Assembly (NCBI GenBank): GCA_016271365.2
Contig: CM057459.1
Span: 488,077,501 to 488,141,500 of the forward strand
Length of the DNA stretch: 64,000 bases
Source: Neoceratodus forsteri
Lineage: Eukaryota > Chordata > Ceratodontiformes > Ceratodontidae
Reading direction: 5' to 3'
Below are positions 12,596-23,604 of the stretch, in pieces. Positions within the stretch are counted from its first letter, which is position 1; each line of letters opens with the position of its first letter. The position numbers were made by a program, and so were the translations under genes. Below the pieces are notes generated by a model. The model saw nothing but the letters and a program-made list of their open reading frames with translations, was not told where the DNA came from and did not search any database.

Positions 12596-14120
12596 TGCTC
12601 TGCCCGGGCCAAGACGAGTTCTACAAGGTTGGATTGAGGGTGTGCCTTCGTTCTGGTGAAGGGGTCAATGGGGCTGGGCGCACGACACTCATATTTCAAC
12701 TACGAAGAGACTAAGTCCCTACAGAAGTGCCAAGGGCTAGTGGGTCTGCCTCACCCAGGCCAGTGGTTCTTTGTCTTGGCATCCTGAGCCAGGGACCTGT
12801 GGTGGTAGGTGGGGACCGCCATCTGGAATCTGGGAATAAGATCGTCTTGGCCCCTCCCGGGAGGAGTCGAGTTCCACGAGGTCGGGTTGAGGGCACGCCT
12901 TTGTCCTGGCAAAGGGGTGAATGGGACCATTGTCGTGACTCTTGTGTTTCTGCTGTGCAGAGACTAAGTCCCCACAGAAGTGCCAGGGGTTGGTGGTGAC
13001 TGCTGTGACCCAGGCCGGAGGTGCCTTGCCTGGGCCTTTCGATCCAGTGACCCTGTGCATTGCACCAGAATCCGGGCTCAGAAAGCTGGGAATAAGATAA
13101 GATTTTCTTCCCCAGGCTGGGCCGAGTTCCAGGAGGTAGGGTTGAAGTAGCTCAACCTCCCCCTCAAATGGCTAAGTCCCAAACCCAACCTTGTGGAACT
13201 CGGCTTGGCTTGGGAGGGGAAAATTCGATCTCGTTCATGGCTTTCAGAGGGTGGTCCCCAGCTACTGCCCAGGACCACGGGATCAGGAGGCTCAGGAAAG
13301 GCACCTCCGGCCCGTGTCAAAGCAGTCCCCACAAGCCCCTGGAAATTCCATGGGGACTTAGTCTCTGCACAGCCAAAACGCAAGTGTTTTGCCCCCGGTC
13401 CAATGACCCCTTCACAGGGTTGAAGGCACTCCCTCAACCCGACATCGTGGAACTCGGCTTGGCCTGGGAGGTGCAAATCTGATCTCATTACTGGCTTCTA
13501 GAGGGCAGTACCCACCTGCTTCCCAGGGTCCCAGGATCAGGAAGCCCAAGAAAGGCACCTCCCGTCTGGGTTGAAGCAGTCCCCACCAGCCCCTGTCCAC
13601 TTCTGTGGGGACTTAGTCTCTGAGCAGCTGAAATGCGAGTGTCGTGCCTATGCATGCATCAAGCCCAGCATTGCTCTCACCCCTACATATATTCCGGAAC
13701 CTACCTGTAAGTGTTATGCTCAAAGTCCCCTTCACCCTTTCATGGGGAGGTCAAACCACCACAAGCTGACCTCCTGGAACTTGGCACGGCCCTGGCAGAG
13801 AAAATCTGATCTCATTCCTGGCTTCCATAGACAGGGTTTGGTCATGTCATCCAGTGGAGACTTAGTCTCTGGACAGCCAAAATGTGACTGTTGTGCCCTA
13901 AGTCCTCTTCACCCTTTTTGTGGGAGGTTGAGCCACTTCAACCCGACCTCCAGGAACTTAGTGATGCCCAGAGGGAGCAAATCCAATCTCATTCCTGGAT
14001 TCTAGAGGGCAGCCCCCACCTACCACCCAGGGTCCCAGGATCAGGAGGCCCAGGAAAGGCACCTATGGCCCGGGTCAAAATAGTCCCCACCAGTCCCTAG
14101 TACCAAAGTGGGGACTTAGG
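12596..14120. repeat. higher-order palindromic spacer unit, copy 3 (shorter)
   Basis: Minus block to about 13170, plus block to about 14120. At about 1.53 kb it lacks roughly one 250-bp unit compared with copies 1 and 2. The ACATATATTC subunit is near 13685. Confidence 0.6.
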
Positions 14121-15900
14121 TTTGCTCCTCCCATGCTGGGATGAGTTCCACGAGGTCAGGTTGAGGGTGTGCCTTCATCCCGGCGAAGGTGTCAATGGGT
14201 CTGGGGGCATGACACTTGTGTTTCAGCTCTGTAGAGACTAAGTCCCCACAGAAGTGCCAGAAGCTGGTGGGAACTGCCTCGACCCAGGCTGGAGTTGCTT
14301 TGCCTGGGTATCCTGAGCCAGGGACCCTGGGTTGTAGTTGGGACTGCCATCTGGAATCTGGGAATGAGATCGAATTTGCCCCTCCCAGGATGAGCCGTGT
14401 TCCACGAGATCAGGTTGAGGGTGCACCTTTGTCCCAGCAAAGGGGTTAATGGGACCAGGGGCATGACTCTCACTGTTCTGCTGTGCAGAGACTTAGTCCC
14501 CACAGACATGCCAGGGGCTGGTGGGGACTGCTGTGACCCAGGCTGGGGGTGCCATTCCTGGGTCTCCCAAACCTGTGAACCTGGGCATTGGACTACAGCC
14601 CGTGCTCTGCAAGCCAGGAATGAAATCAGATTTGCTCCTCCTAGGCCTATCTGAGTTCCACGAGGTTGGGTTGAGGGTGTGCCTTCATCCCAGTGAAGTG
14701 GTCAATGGGACCTGTGGCATGACACTTGTGTTTCAGCTGCGAAGAGACTAAGTCCCTAGGAAAGTGTCAGCTGATGGTGGGGACTGCTTGACCCAAGCCA
14801 GGAGTGCTTTGCCTGGGCATCCCGAGCCGGGGACCTTGGGTGGTAGGTGGGGACCACCCTCTGGAAAAAGGAAATGAGATCAGATTTGCCCCTTCCAGTC
14901 CAAGCCGAATTCCCCTAGGTCTGGTTGAGGGTGTACCTTCGTCCCGGTAAAGAGGTCAATGGAATCAGGGGCACAACACTCACGTTTCAACTTCGCAGAG
15001 ACTAAGTCCCCACGGAAAAGCCAGGGGCTGGTGGGGACTGCCTCAACCCGGGCTGGGGGTGCTTTGCCTGTGTATCCTGAACTGGGTACCCTGGGTGGTA
15101 GATGAGGTCCACCCTCTGGAAGCCGGGATTGAGATCAGATTTGCCCTTGCCGGGCCGAGCCGAGCCGAGTTCCACAAGGTTGGGCTGAGGATGTGCCTTC
15201 ATCTCGTCGAAGGGGTCAATGGGACCGGGCATGACACTCACATTGTGACTGTGCAGAGAAGTGCCAGGGGCTGGTGGGGACTGCCTCAACCCAGGACGGA
15301 GGTGCTTTGCCTGGGTATCCAGAGCCAGGGAACCTGGGCAGCAGTTGAAGACTTCCCCCTGGAAGCCAGAGAATGAGATCGAATTTGCTCCCTTCAGCTG
15401 GGCCAAATTCCAGGAGATCAGGCTGAAGTGGCTTGACCTCCACCTCAAAAGGTGAAGGGGACTTTGAGCATGACACTCATATTTCAGCTGTCCAGAGACT
15501 AAGTCCCCACTGGATGAGATGGCCGAACCCTGTCTCTGGAAGCTGGGAATGAGATCAGATTTGCCCGTCCCAGGCCGAGATGTGTTCCACGAGGTCAAAT
15601 TGAGGGTATGCCTTCGTCCCAGCCATTGGGTGAATGGGACCAGAGGCACGATTCTTACAGGCAGGATCCCAGACCTGATGTCTCAAGGGTAGACCAAATG
15701 GCCAAACCCTGGCTATGAAAGCCTGCATAAGATCAGATTTGCCACTCCCGGGCCGAGACGAGTTCCATGAGGTTGGTCTCAGGGTGTGCCTTTGTCTCAG
15801 CAAAGGGGTGAATGGGACTTTGGGCATGACACCTCTAGGCAGGTTCGAGGAGATTTTCATCAACACGATTTTTTGATCAAAATCCAGAGACTAAGTCCCT
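14121..15900 (-). repeat. spacer repeat block, minus orientation
   Basis: About seven degenerate units all read in the minus orientation (GAGACTAAGTCCCCAC and GCCTGGGCATCC-like landmarks). They degrade towards 15900, after which the repeat is no longer recognisable. Confidence 0.6.
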
Positions 15901-16289
15901 ACAGAAGTGGTCAAGGACTCCTAGGGGCACTCTGGATCTGGGGATAAAGCACTTTCTTTGGCTAGTCCTCTGGGGTAGTGCCTGGTGGTTGTTTGCTTGG
16001 TTCAGAGTTGACACTGTACAACAAAAATGCAAAATCTGGATCTCCTCACCTTTGAGGCCTGGTGGTGCCCTTGTGATCCTGGTTTGTAGCTCAATGCTGC
16101 ATTATGGAGATGCTTGTTTGCCCTAGACTGAGCCCCTTCTTCCAGACACTGCTGTGATCTACTGAACATGGCCGGGGCATCCCAGTATTGACCTCCCTGC
16201 TGCAGAGGCTGGGAGCACTGATGCTAACACCCACTGAGCAGGACATGGCAATTTCCCTCCTGGTCTCTCCCCGGCGTGGGGTGCATTCC
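15901..16289. repeat. spacer segment with a partial copy of the 18S-proximal spacer
   Basis: No gene is seen. Positions 16132-16250 (CCTTCTTCCAGACACTGCT, then CTGGGAGCACTGATGCTAACACC-like sequence) match 19904-20020, which sits about 400 bp upstream of the 18S (CCCTTCTTCCAGATGCTGCT, then CTGGGAGCATAGATGCTGACACC-like sequence). A second copy of promoter-proximal DNA placed upstream within the spacer resembles the spacer-promoter duplications known from Xenopus rDNA. Whether either copy was a promoter is inference. Confidence 0.45.
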
Positions 16290-16690
16290 CTGGGCCTTGT
16301 CCACTGGAGACCCTGGGTGTTGTGTCTGAGCCTGCCAAAGACTAAGTCCCCCTGGAGGTTGACAGGGTCTCTTGGGGACTGTCTGTAACCGGTGTGGGGG
16401 TGCCTCCTCTCGGCCTTGTCCACTGTAGACCCTGGGTGGTGTGTCTGAACCTGGCAGAGACTAAGTCCTGCCCACGGAGTTTGACAGGAGCTTCTGGGGA
16501 CTGTCTGTAACCAGTGTGGGGTGCCTGCCCTGGGCTTTGTTCACTGGAGACATTGGGTGTTGTGTATGAACCTGCCAGAGACTCCATTCACCCCCTCAGA
16601 GGTTGACAGGGGCTCCTGGGGACTGTCTATAACCAGTGTGGGGTGCCTCCCCTGGGTCTTGTCCAGCGGAGACCCTGGGTGACCTAGATG
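16290..16690. repeat. ~120-bp spacer tandem repeats (about 3.3 copies)
   Basis: Units begin with CACTGGAGACCCTGGGTGT-like sequence at 16301, 16420, 16541 and 16663, a step of 119-122 bp. They carry GACTAAGTCC and GGGGACTGTCTGTAACC landmarks. The unit is clearly related to half of the 250-bp repeat and to the 120-bp repeats at 19400-19850. It was presumably part of the spacer array upstream of the 18S before the recombinase-like element separated the two arrays. Confidence 0.75.
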
Positions 16691-16839
16691 GTGCCTGCCC
16701 ATGTCTGTGAATTGGGTGCCCAGACAGGCTAGCATTCTTGTGCCCTTTGTTCTTGTACCACAGTCTATGAACCCATGGCAGATACCATCTATTCAGGTGC
16801 CATGTACTGTTTTTGGTGTCCAGGACAGTGAGGACATTT

Positions 16840-18383
16840 TCCGGCTGGCATGGTCTTTGATATTGCCCAGGGTCATTGTATGCTTGGGCAGGGCAATGAC
16901 AAGGGTGCCTTCAGGATAACATGCTCCTGATTGGTGCAGCATCTGTTGGAGATGTCCCTAGCAGGCAATTCACCTAAGACCCTGATGTTTCTGTGGGCAG
17001 TGTTGTGTAGTGGGTGCCCTAGAAAGGACAAGTCTGACAGCTTTAATGATTTCAACACATTATTGTGAAGGTGTAATACAGCTGGAAGCATTGGCAGGAT
17101 TTGTTTCTGGCACTACTACGACTCAATGTCCATAACTGAAAGAACACAATCCTTTTCAAGTCTTTGGTTTGAGTGGACAAGGGGAAGGCACTCGAGAATG
17201 GTGTCATTCTGTAGCATGCACTTTATCTCAGCTGTCCTGATCTGGCCTTGTTCGATGTGTCTTGTGAACTCAGATTTTGTTGCCAATTGCTACTGTTCGG
17301 TTAAGGAACATTGGTAGAATGTGGACATTGTAGGTGGTGCATTTGTCCAAATAATCCATTGGCTTCTGCGGGTTTCCATTGGTCCACTACTGCTTGTTGC
17401 AATGGAGGTGCTTGGTGACCAAGATGGCCCTTCTCCCAGTTCTTCCATGGTGGTTGATCTGCTCCCCTGACTCTGGGCTGGAGCACCTTGATTTTGGTTG
17501 TTGGTGGTGTATGGGTCCTTTGTGGTCAGCTGGCATATTTGTCTACTCACTCTGATGTTCTTCTCTTTGCTGGCAATCAGGCAATAGTATGAGTCTACTG
17601 TAGTGGTTCAGTGACTCATGCGTGATGTGAGCTGATGTCTCCCCCTCTGGATGAAGTCTGTGGAATTGTTGGGGAAAAAGTCATTTAGTGTTCAACCTTG
17701 ACTGCTATGATAAGGGGGCAGTGGGGTTCATACTTACATTGGTTACAGTACTGTTCCACCACTGGGTCATGGAGAAGCTCTGCATTCCCAGTTCCTCTGC
17801 CTGTCTCTTCACCACTTTTGCCATGGAAGAGCATGTCATCTTTGATCCATCTGCCTCTAAGAAAACAGGTTCATTAGGTGCAGTTGCTGATTGCTTCAGT
17901 GTGGGAAGTAGCCGTCTTATGTGCTGCGCATAGGTGCTAATTAACTTGTAAAGCCCACTGTCTATTACCAACTGGGCTGGTCCTTGCCATGCAATGGTTT
18001 TATGAAGCAAAATGGTTATGACATAGCTGTCCTCCCCATCTATGATCAGTCTCTCTGCACTCTTGCAGTTGGCTATGGATATATTTTAGAAGGCACTGGA
18101 GTGCTTGACATTGTGGAAGGCCAAGCTGATAAAGAGGTGATTTTTGCCAGGCAGTGCATTTGTGTACCTTCCAAAAGTGCTGACTTAGATCTCGTACAAT
18201 TGCAAAACAGCCTGGCTTTAGGCATTTACCCATTGGAGGTTGTGTAATGATGGACTGCCTATTCTGATATCGGACCACCTCTGGTGTCATGAGATGTACC
18301 TCTCTGAGGTGCCTCAGTAGATGTTTAACTTGTTTCCTGCAGCTTGTGCAGGTACGCCAGGGCCTAACTCTCCTGCTTGGCAC
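16840..18383 (-). pseudogene. tyrosine-recombinase-like element, copy 2 (inverted)
   Basis: On the minus strand the first part (18383 to about 18150) encodes two zinc-finger-like blocks: CTSCRKQVKHLLRHLREVH and CLKPGCFAIVRDLSQHFWKV. The frame then runs into LGLPQCQALQCLLKYI, about 18130-18070. The following frame (18010-17705) has VFLEADGSKMTCSSM and FSMTQWWNSTVTNV, parallel to copy 1. The H..R...Y box follows after a conserved GT-AG intron-like gap. Unlike copy 1 it lacks the core-binding segment, as if deleted between zinc finger and catalytic domain, while it keeps the zinc-finger start that copy 1 lacks. Neither copy is open throughout. It splits the 120-bp spacer repeat arrays, so it entered this rDNA unit or an ancestor of it. 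Confidence 0.5.
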
Positions 18384-18879
18384 TCCAAGAGAGTTATCTG
18401 TAAAAGAGGGGCAAGATAATAGTAGTGCCTAAGGGCATGAAGCACTATGTTAAAACTGTATTTCCCCAGTGACTCGGGAAGTCTCTGGCAGTGAGTGGAT
18501 CAGCCCAGCCTCTGCCGCCAACACTTGTCTGTTGTTGGGCCAGTGGCAGTGTGTACCGCTGAGATGAAACCCGCGGTGTTTGGCGAAGTATAGTGATGCT
18601 AGTCTGGCAACTGATATCTTAACAATATTTCTTACCTGTTATGTTCTGTGTACATTGTATTTCTTGATCCGCTTCCATGTTGACTATCCTGTAAGCATAG
18701 TGCTTGGCTGTGATAAAACCTTTGGGGTCTTTAATGTCTTGCACACAATGATGTTTTCCATTCGGTTCCAAGAAATCCAATTCCCATTCCCACGAGTTCT
18801 GTGTACAATACCTGCCTGGGGCATGACCTTTGCTGTGGGCAGTGGAGTTGAACAATGTCTCTGTTTGACTGTGCCAGGA
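18384..18879. other. spacer or 5' flank of recombinase-like copy, no gene recognised
   Basis: No motif is recognised. Overlapping open frames exist on both strands without similarity I can name. A sequence reading ACAG|GTAAGA on the minus strand near 18635 could be an upstream splice donor of the recombinase-like copy, which is speculation. Confidence 0.3.
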
Positions 18880-19350
18880 GAGCACTTATGTGGCCAAGTG
18901 AGTTGTCTTAAGAATGGGGAGATGGTGAGGAGTATGCCAGTACCATGGGGAAGGCTGCCTGACAAAGAGTTCTCTGTCACAGTCCCTCAGAAGGCAGCCT
19001 GGGTCCCTGGGAAGGCAGGTCATGCTCCTGTTTGCAGCAGATTCTTCATCAGTCTGCATGTGTATGATGTGTCTGTTCACAGCCATGCTACCATGTATGT
19101 GGCCAAGTGAGGTGTCCTGAGAATGGGGAGCCTGTGAGGAGTGTGCCGGTGCCATGGGGAAGGCTGTCTGATGCAGAGTTCTCTGTCAGGGTCCCTCTGA
19201 ATGTAGGCATAGACCCTGCAAATGCAGGCTGCTAGTAGGCTGTGGATTGTCCATCAGTTTACATGTGTACGATGGGGCAGTGGACAGCCATGCTACCATA
19301 TATGTGGCTGAGTAAGGTGTCCTGAGAAGGGGGAGTTTGTGAGAAGTCTG
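18880..19350. repeat. ~207-bp spacer tandem repeats (about 2.3 copies)
   Basis: The landmark GCCAAGTGAG (or GCTGAGTAAG), then TGTCCTGAGAATGGGGAG, recurs at 18893, 19102 and 19307, a step of 209 and 205 bp. Each unit also carries CCATGGGGAAGGCTG and GGTCCCT. This is a second repeat class of the ribosomal spacer, lying closer to the 18S than the 250-bp class. Confidence 0.75.
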
Positions 19351-19399
19351 TCAGTACCATGGGAAAGGCTGTCTGATGCAGGGTTCTCTGGCAGGGTCC

Positions 19400-19850
19400 C
19401 TCAGAAGGTAGTCTGGGTCCCTGGGAAGGCAGGCTGCACTGTGGTGTTTGCAGCAGATTCCCAGAAACCCAGGCCGGAGGTGTCTGCCTTGGGCTTCCAA
19501 AGCTTGGGGACCTGGGTGTTGAGTCAGAGCCTGGAAAAAATCTAAGTCCCACTGGATGTTGCCAGGGGCTGGTGGGGACTGTCAGTACCCAGTCCGGAGG
19601 TGCCTGCCTTGAGCTTCCTGAGCTTGGGGACCTGGGTGTTGGGTCGGAGCATGGAAAAAATCTAAGTCCCCCTGGATGTTGCCAGGGGCTGGTGGGGACT
19701 GTCAGTACCCAGGCCGGAGGTGCCTGCCTTGGGCTTCCAAAGCCTGTTGACCGTGGTCATCGTATTGGAACCTGCCTCAGACTGTTCCTTTGGAGGCTGA
19801 CAGGGGCTACAGAGGACTGTCTGTAACTAGGGTGCTGTGCCTCCTCTGGG
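19400..19850. repeat. 120-bp spacer tandem repeats (about 3 copies)
   Basis: CCAGGCCGGAGGTG-like starts lie at 19469, 19589 and 19709, an exact 120-bp step. Each contains GGGGACCTGGGTGTTG and AAAATCTAAGTCCC. The copies are closer to each other than to those at 16290-16690, suggesting local homogenisation. Repeats of this kind upstream of 18S act as Pol I enhancers in some vertebrates; here only position supports that. Confidence 0.75.
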
Positions 19851-20407
19851 CCTCATCCACTGGAGGCCCTGGGAATGGTCCATGTTCACCTGGGACCGAT
19901 TCCCTTCTTCCAGATGCTGCTCAGCTTAAATGATTGTGACCAGAGTGTGCTGGTAGACACCTCCCGGCAGCGGGTGCTGGGAGCATAGATGCTGACACCT
20001 ACCGATTGTTCTGGCAGATATGCTGCGACTCAGTCTGGCTCATCCAGTCACAGAGTGGCTTCTCCCCACACAGAGCACAAGTGGGCCTGGGACCTTGGTC
20101 CCTGTCTTCTCCCCCCAGAGTGATACCAAGCAACCCAGGCTGGAAGTCAGGGGTCCTGTTGGGTAGTGAGGTGAGCTGCACCCTGGCCACCTGCTGGCTG
20201 GGTGCTAACAACTGTCTCTGCAAACATTTCTCTGAGCACTAAGATCTGCAATGGCTATCCTCCCTCTATCCTGAGGCTGCTTCCCCCATTCCCTCTGGGG
20301 TTGGGGTGGCTCTTGAATTGCACCCAGAGAGTCCTCTCTTGGAGGCCCTCTGCCAGCCTGGAGGTCTGGTCCCCAGCCCCTCCTCTGGCTTCTTCTCTTG
20401 GTGTGAC
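19851..20407 (+). other. presumed rDNA promoter region and 5' external transcribed spacer
   Basis: This is the interval between the last spacer repeat and the 18S start. It contains the 19904-20020 segment that is duplicated at 16132-16250. Vertebrate Pol I promoters are not conserved enough to place the start site by eye, so none is called. No open gene is seen. Confidence 0.45.
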
Positions 20408-22202
20408 CATCTGGTTGATCCTGACAGTAGCATATGCTTGTTTCAAAGGTTAAGCCATGCAGGTCTAAGCACAAACTGCGAATGGCTCATTAAGTCAGTT
20501 ATGGTTCCTTTGATCACTCCAACATTACTTGGATAACTGTGGTAATTCTAGAGCTAATACATGCTGATGAGCTTTGATCTCTGGGGATGCATGCATTTAT
20601 CAGACCAAAACCAAATCCGGGTCTCAGCCAGGCAGATTTTGTGACTCAGGTAAACTCTGGCCGAATGCATGCCCTTGTGGTGGCGACGCAACATTCAAAT
20701 GTCTGCCCTATCATTTTTCAATGGTACTATCTGTGCCTACTATGGTGACCACAGGTAATGAGGAATCAGGGTTCAATTCTGGAAAGAAAGTCTGAGAAAT
20801 GGCTACCACATCCAAGGAAGGCAGCAAGCGCACAAATTACCCACCCCCTACTCTGGGAGGTAGTGACGATAAATAACAATACAGGACACTTTCGAGGCCC
20901 TGTATTTGGAATGTGTACACTTTAAAATCCTTTGATCATGATCTATTGGAGGGCAAGTCTAGTGCCAGCAGCCATGGTAATTCCAGCTCCAATAGTGTAT
21001 ACTAAAGTTGCTGCAGTTAAAAAGCTCATAGTTGGATCTTGGGATTGGGCTGGTGGTCCACCGCGAGGGGAGCTACTGCCTGTCCCAGCCCCTGCTCTAG
21101 GTGCTCCCTTGGTGCTCTTAATTGAATGTCCTGGGGGTCCGAAGAGTTTACTTTGAACAAATTAGAGTGTTCAAAGCAGGCTGATCACTTGAATACTTCA
21201 ACTAGGAATAATGGAATAGGATTCCAGTTCTGTTTTGCTAGTTTTCAGAACTGGGGCCATGATTAAGAGGGATGGATGGGGGCATTCGTATTGTGCCGCT
21301 AGAGGTGAAATTCTTGGACCGGCGCAAGACGAACAAAAGCGAAAGCATTTGCCAAGAATGTTTTCATTAATCAAGAACAAAAGTTGGAGGTTTGAAGATG
21401 ATCAGATACCGTCATAGTTCCGACCATAAACAATGCCGACTAGCGATACAGTAGCGTTATTCCCATGACCCGCTGGGGAGCTACCTGGAAGCCAACATCT
21501 TTGGGTTCTGGAGGGAGTATGGTTGCAAAGTTGAAACTTAAAGGAATTGATGGAAGGGCACCACCAGGAGTGGAGCTTGCGGCTTAATTTGACTCAACAC
21601 GGGAAACCTCACTGGCCCGGACACGGAAAGGATTGACAGATTGATAGCTCGTTCATGATTCTGTGGGTGGTGGTACATGGCCATTTTTAGTTGGTGGAGT
21701 GATTTGTCTGGTTATTTCTGATTACAAATGAGACTCTGCCATGCTAACTAGTTATGTGGCCCCTTGCAGTCGTCTCCAACTTCTTAGAGGGACAAGTGGC
21801 TTTCTGCCATGCAAGATTGAAAAATAACAGGTCTGTGATGCCCTTAGATGTCTGAGGCTGCACACATGCTACACTGTATGGATTAAAATGTGTCTACCCT
21901 TGGCCAACAGGTAACCCTTTGAACCCCATTCATAATAGGAACTGGGGATTGCAATTTTTCCCCATGATCAAGGAATTCCCAGTAAGTGCGGGTCATAAGC
22001 TCACGTTGATTAAGTTCTTGCCCTTTGTACACACCGCCTGTCACTGCTACCGATTGGATGGTTTAGTGAGGTTCTTGGATCAGCCATGCTGGAGTTGGTC
22101 ACGGCACTGATGGTGTGCTGAGAAGATGATCAAACTTGACTATCTATAGGAAGAAAAAGTCTTAACAAGGTTTCCGTAGGTGAGCCTGTGGAAGGATCAT
22201 TA
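20408..22202 (+). rRNA. 18S rRNA pseudogene (near full length)
   Basis: The 5' end matches the universal CTGGTTGATCCTG(C)CAGTAGCATATGCTTG start at 20408. The 3' end is GTTTCCGTAGGTGAGCCTG...GGAAGGATCATTA at 22202. At 1795 bp it is slightly shorter than the usual vertebrate 18S (about 1.82-1.87 kb), and several small deletions occur, for instance near 20480. Many differences from functional rRNA are C-to-T or G-to-A at former CpG sites, for example ACCGTCATAG where rRNA has ACCGTCGTAG (about 21408). Substitutions also hit universally conserved helices, so a ribosomal role is very unlikely. It heads a transcription-order 18S, ITS1, 5.8S, ITS2, 28S unit. Confidence 0.95.
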
Positions 22203-22973
22203 ACGGGTTGGCCTGGGCCGGCAGCGACCCTGGGCAATCACAGAACCTGAGCTTGGGAGGCTCGTAGAGTGGCCTGTGGGACTGATCCCGCATCGCCCGG
22301 GGCACCCAGGTGGCCCCTGGCTCCAGCCAGGGGTTCCTTGGTCAGTGTATGATACACAGTGGGGTCTCCCTCTGCAAGTGATTCCTTGCTGTGGTCAGAA
22401 GAGGGGACTACCATGGATGGGGTGGCCATAGCACTATGTGGCTCTGGGCATTGACAGAACCTGAGCCTGGGAGGCTCCCTGGGTGGCCTGCGGGACTGAC
22501 CCTGCACTGCCTGGGGCACCCAGGTGGCCCATGGCTCCTTCTGGGGGTTCCTCTATCAGTGTCTGATGGGTGGTGGGGGGCTCTCTCTGCAACTCAGAGG
22601 AGTGAGCCCCCATGGGTAAGGGAGCCAGTGATGCAGGCACTGTGCTACCCTCCCACTGTGCTGGGGAGACACTCCAGGACCGTTCACTGTCCCCTCATCC
22701 CCAGTCTTGGGTACCTAGCTGGACACCTCCCCGTCCCTCTGGGGCATTGGTTTAAAGGCTCTGGAGGCCCAAGCAGACCTTCCTGCTGGCCAACATGGGT
22801 CATTGCTGGAACCCTGCCATTCCATGGTGTGGGGCCAGTAACTCTAGGCTGGGCACGTGAATGTTGTTTGAAACCCCAGCCTTCTTTCTGTGCTGCAACC
22901 CAGTGTACTCCACAGCCCTCCAGGGCTGGAGTCCCACCCCCCCAAGTGGGGTGAATGGGTGAGAGAACCATGA
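22203..22973 (+). other. ITS1 (internal transcribed spacer 1)
   Basis: About 770 bp between 18S and 5.8S. It contains a tandem duplication with a period of about 214 bp. CAGAACCTGAGCTTGGGAGG at 22241 is repeated as CAGAACCTGAGCCTGGGAGG at 22455, followed in both by GGGGCACCCAGGTGGCCC. Open frames on both strands in this block reflect the duplication. Confidence 0.85.
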
Positions 22974-23131
22974 TGACTCTTGGTGGTGGATCACTTGGCT
23001 CTTGCGTTGATGAAGAACGCAGCTAGCTGTGAGAACTAATGTGAATTGCAGGACACATTAATCACTGACACTTTAAATACACCTCGTGGCCCCCGGTTAC
23101 TCCCAGGGCTATGCCTATCTGAGGGTTGTTG
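22974..23131 (+). rRNA. 5.8S rRNA pseudogene
   Basis: Starts with TGACTCTTGGTGGTGGATCA (functional: CGACTCTTAGCGGTGGATCA). Contains GATGAAGAACGCAGCTAGCT and GTGAATTGCAGGACACATT, and ends GAGGGTTGTTG. The length of about 158 bp is that of vertebrate 5.8S. CpG positions are mostly lost, as in the 18S. Confidence 0.95.
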
Positions 23132-23604
23132 TGCCATCAATCACCCAAGAGGGTCCCTGGGATGATGTGGCTGGGGAGTCGTGGGACTCTAAGGCCCCCA
23201 TTCCCTCCAAGGTGAGACCCGGAGAACCTCTGCCTCATGGGAGTCTGCTGGAATGAGGTGCCATGTCCCAGTGAGCACGAGATCATGCACGGCTCCTGGG
23301 CCCTCTGTCCCCCCCTGCTGGTATAGATAGAAGGGAGCACTGATCCAGCTGCTGCTTGCAGTGGCACCCCAACATGGTAGGGGTGCCGTGTTGGATTGCC
23401 AGAGGTGGAAGTCCCACTCCCCATTGCTGTCAGTGGTTCACCGCTGGGTTGCCTTGGAGGGACCACACCTCCCCAGCCCCCAGCACCTCGATCAATGGCC
23501 TGTGGTCTGCCTCCCATCCCATCCCTGTGGGGTTCTCCTTCCTGAGGTCTGGCAGGCTCCCTCCACGTTGGTGTGGTGGGCCGCCGACCCCTACCCTCTC
23601 GGAA
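23132..23604 (+). other. ITS2 (internal transcribed spacer 2)
   Basis: About 470 bp of G/C-rich sequence between the 5.8S and the 28S start. Overlapping open frames on both strands have no recognisable motif and are ascribed to spacer composition. Confidence 0.85.

Larger units (their letters stand above)
4624..15900. repeat. rDNA intergenic spacer: ~250-bp repeats in both orientations
   Basis: About 11 kb is built from one degenerate unit of roughly 250 bp. Landmarks in the plus orientation are AAATCCGATCTCATTCCTGG, GTCCCCACCTACC, CCAGGATCAGGAGGCC, AAAGGCACCTCC, CAGTCCCCACCAGCCCCTG and GGGGACTTAGTCTCTG. The last recurs near 7264, 7516, 7772, 8020, 8270, 8523 and 8783, a step of 245-260 bp. 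Orientation switches between blocks. I assign it to ribosomal spacer because related ~120-bp units continue up to the 5' external spacer of the 18S and the same unit returns after the 28S at 33040-33396. Long open frames occur on both strands but follow the repeat, not a gene. The repeats were recognised by eye; exact consensus and copy number need dot-plot analysis. Confidence 0.8.

Noticed and set aside
11823..12659. 278-codon open frame in the spacer array
   Set aside because: It runs through several copies of the 250-bp repeat in both block orientations, has no domain, and similar shorter frames occur on both strands throughout the array. Low stop density in G/C-rich repeats explains it.
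22391..22954. 187-codon open frame in ITS1
   Set aside because: Lies wholly in ITS1 and follows the 214-bp duplication; no motif.
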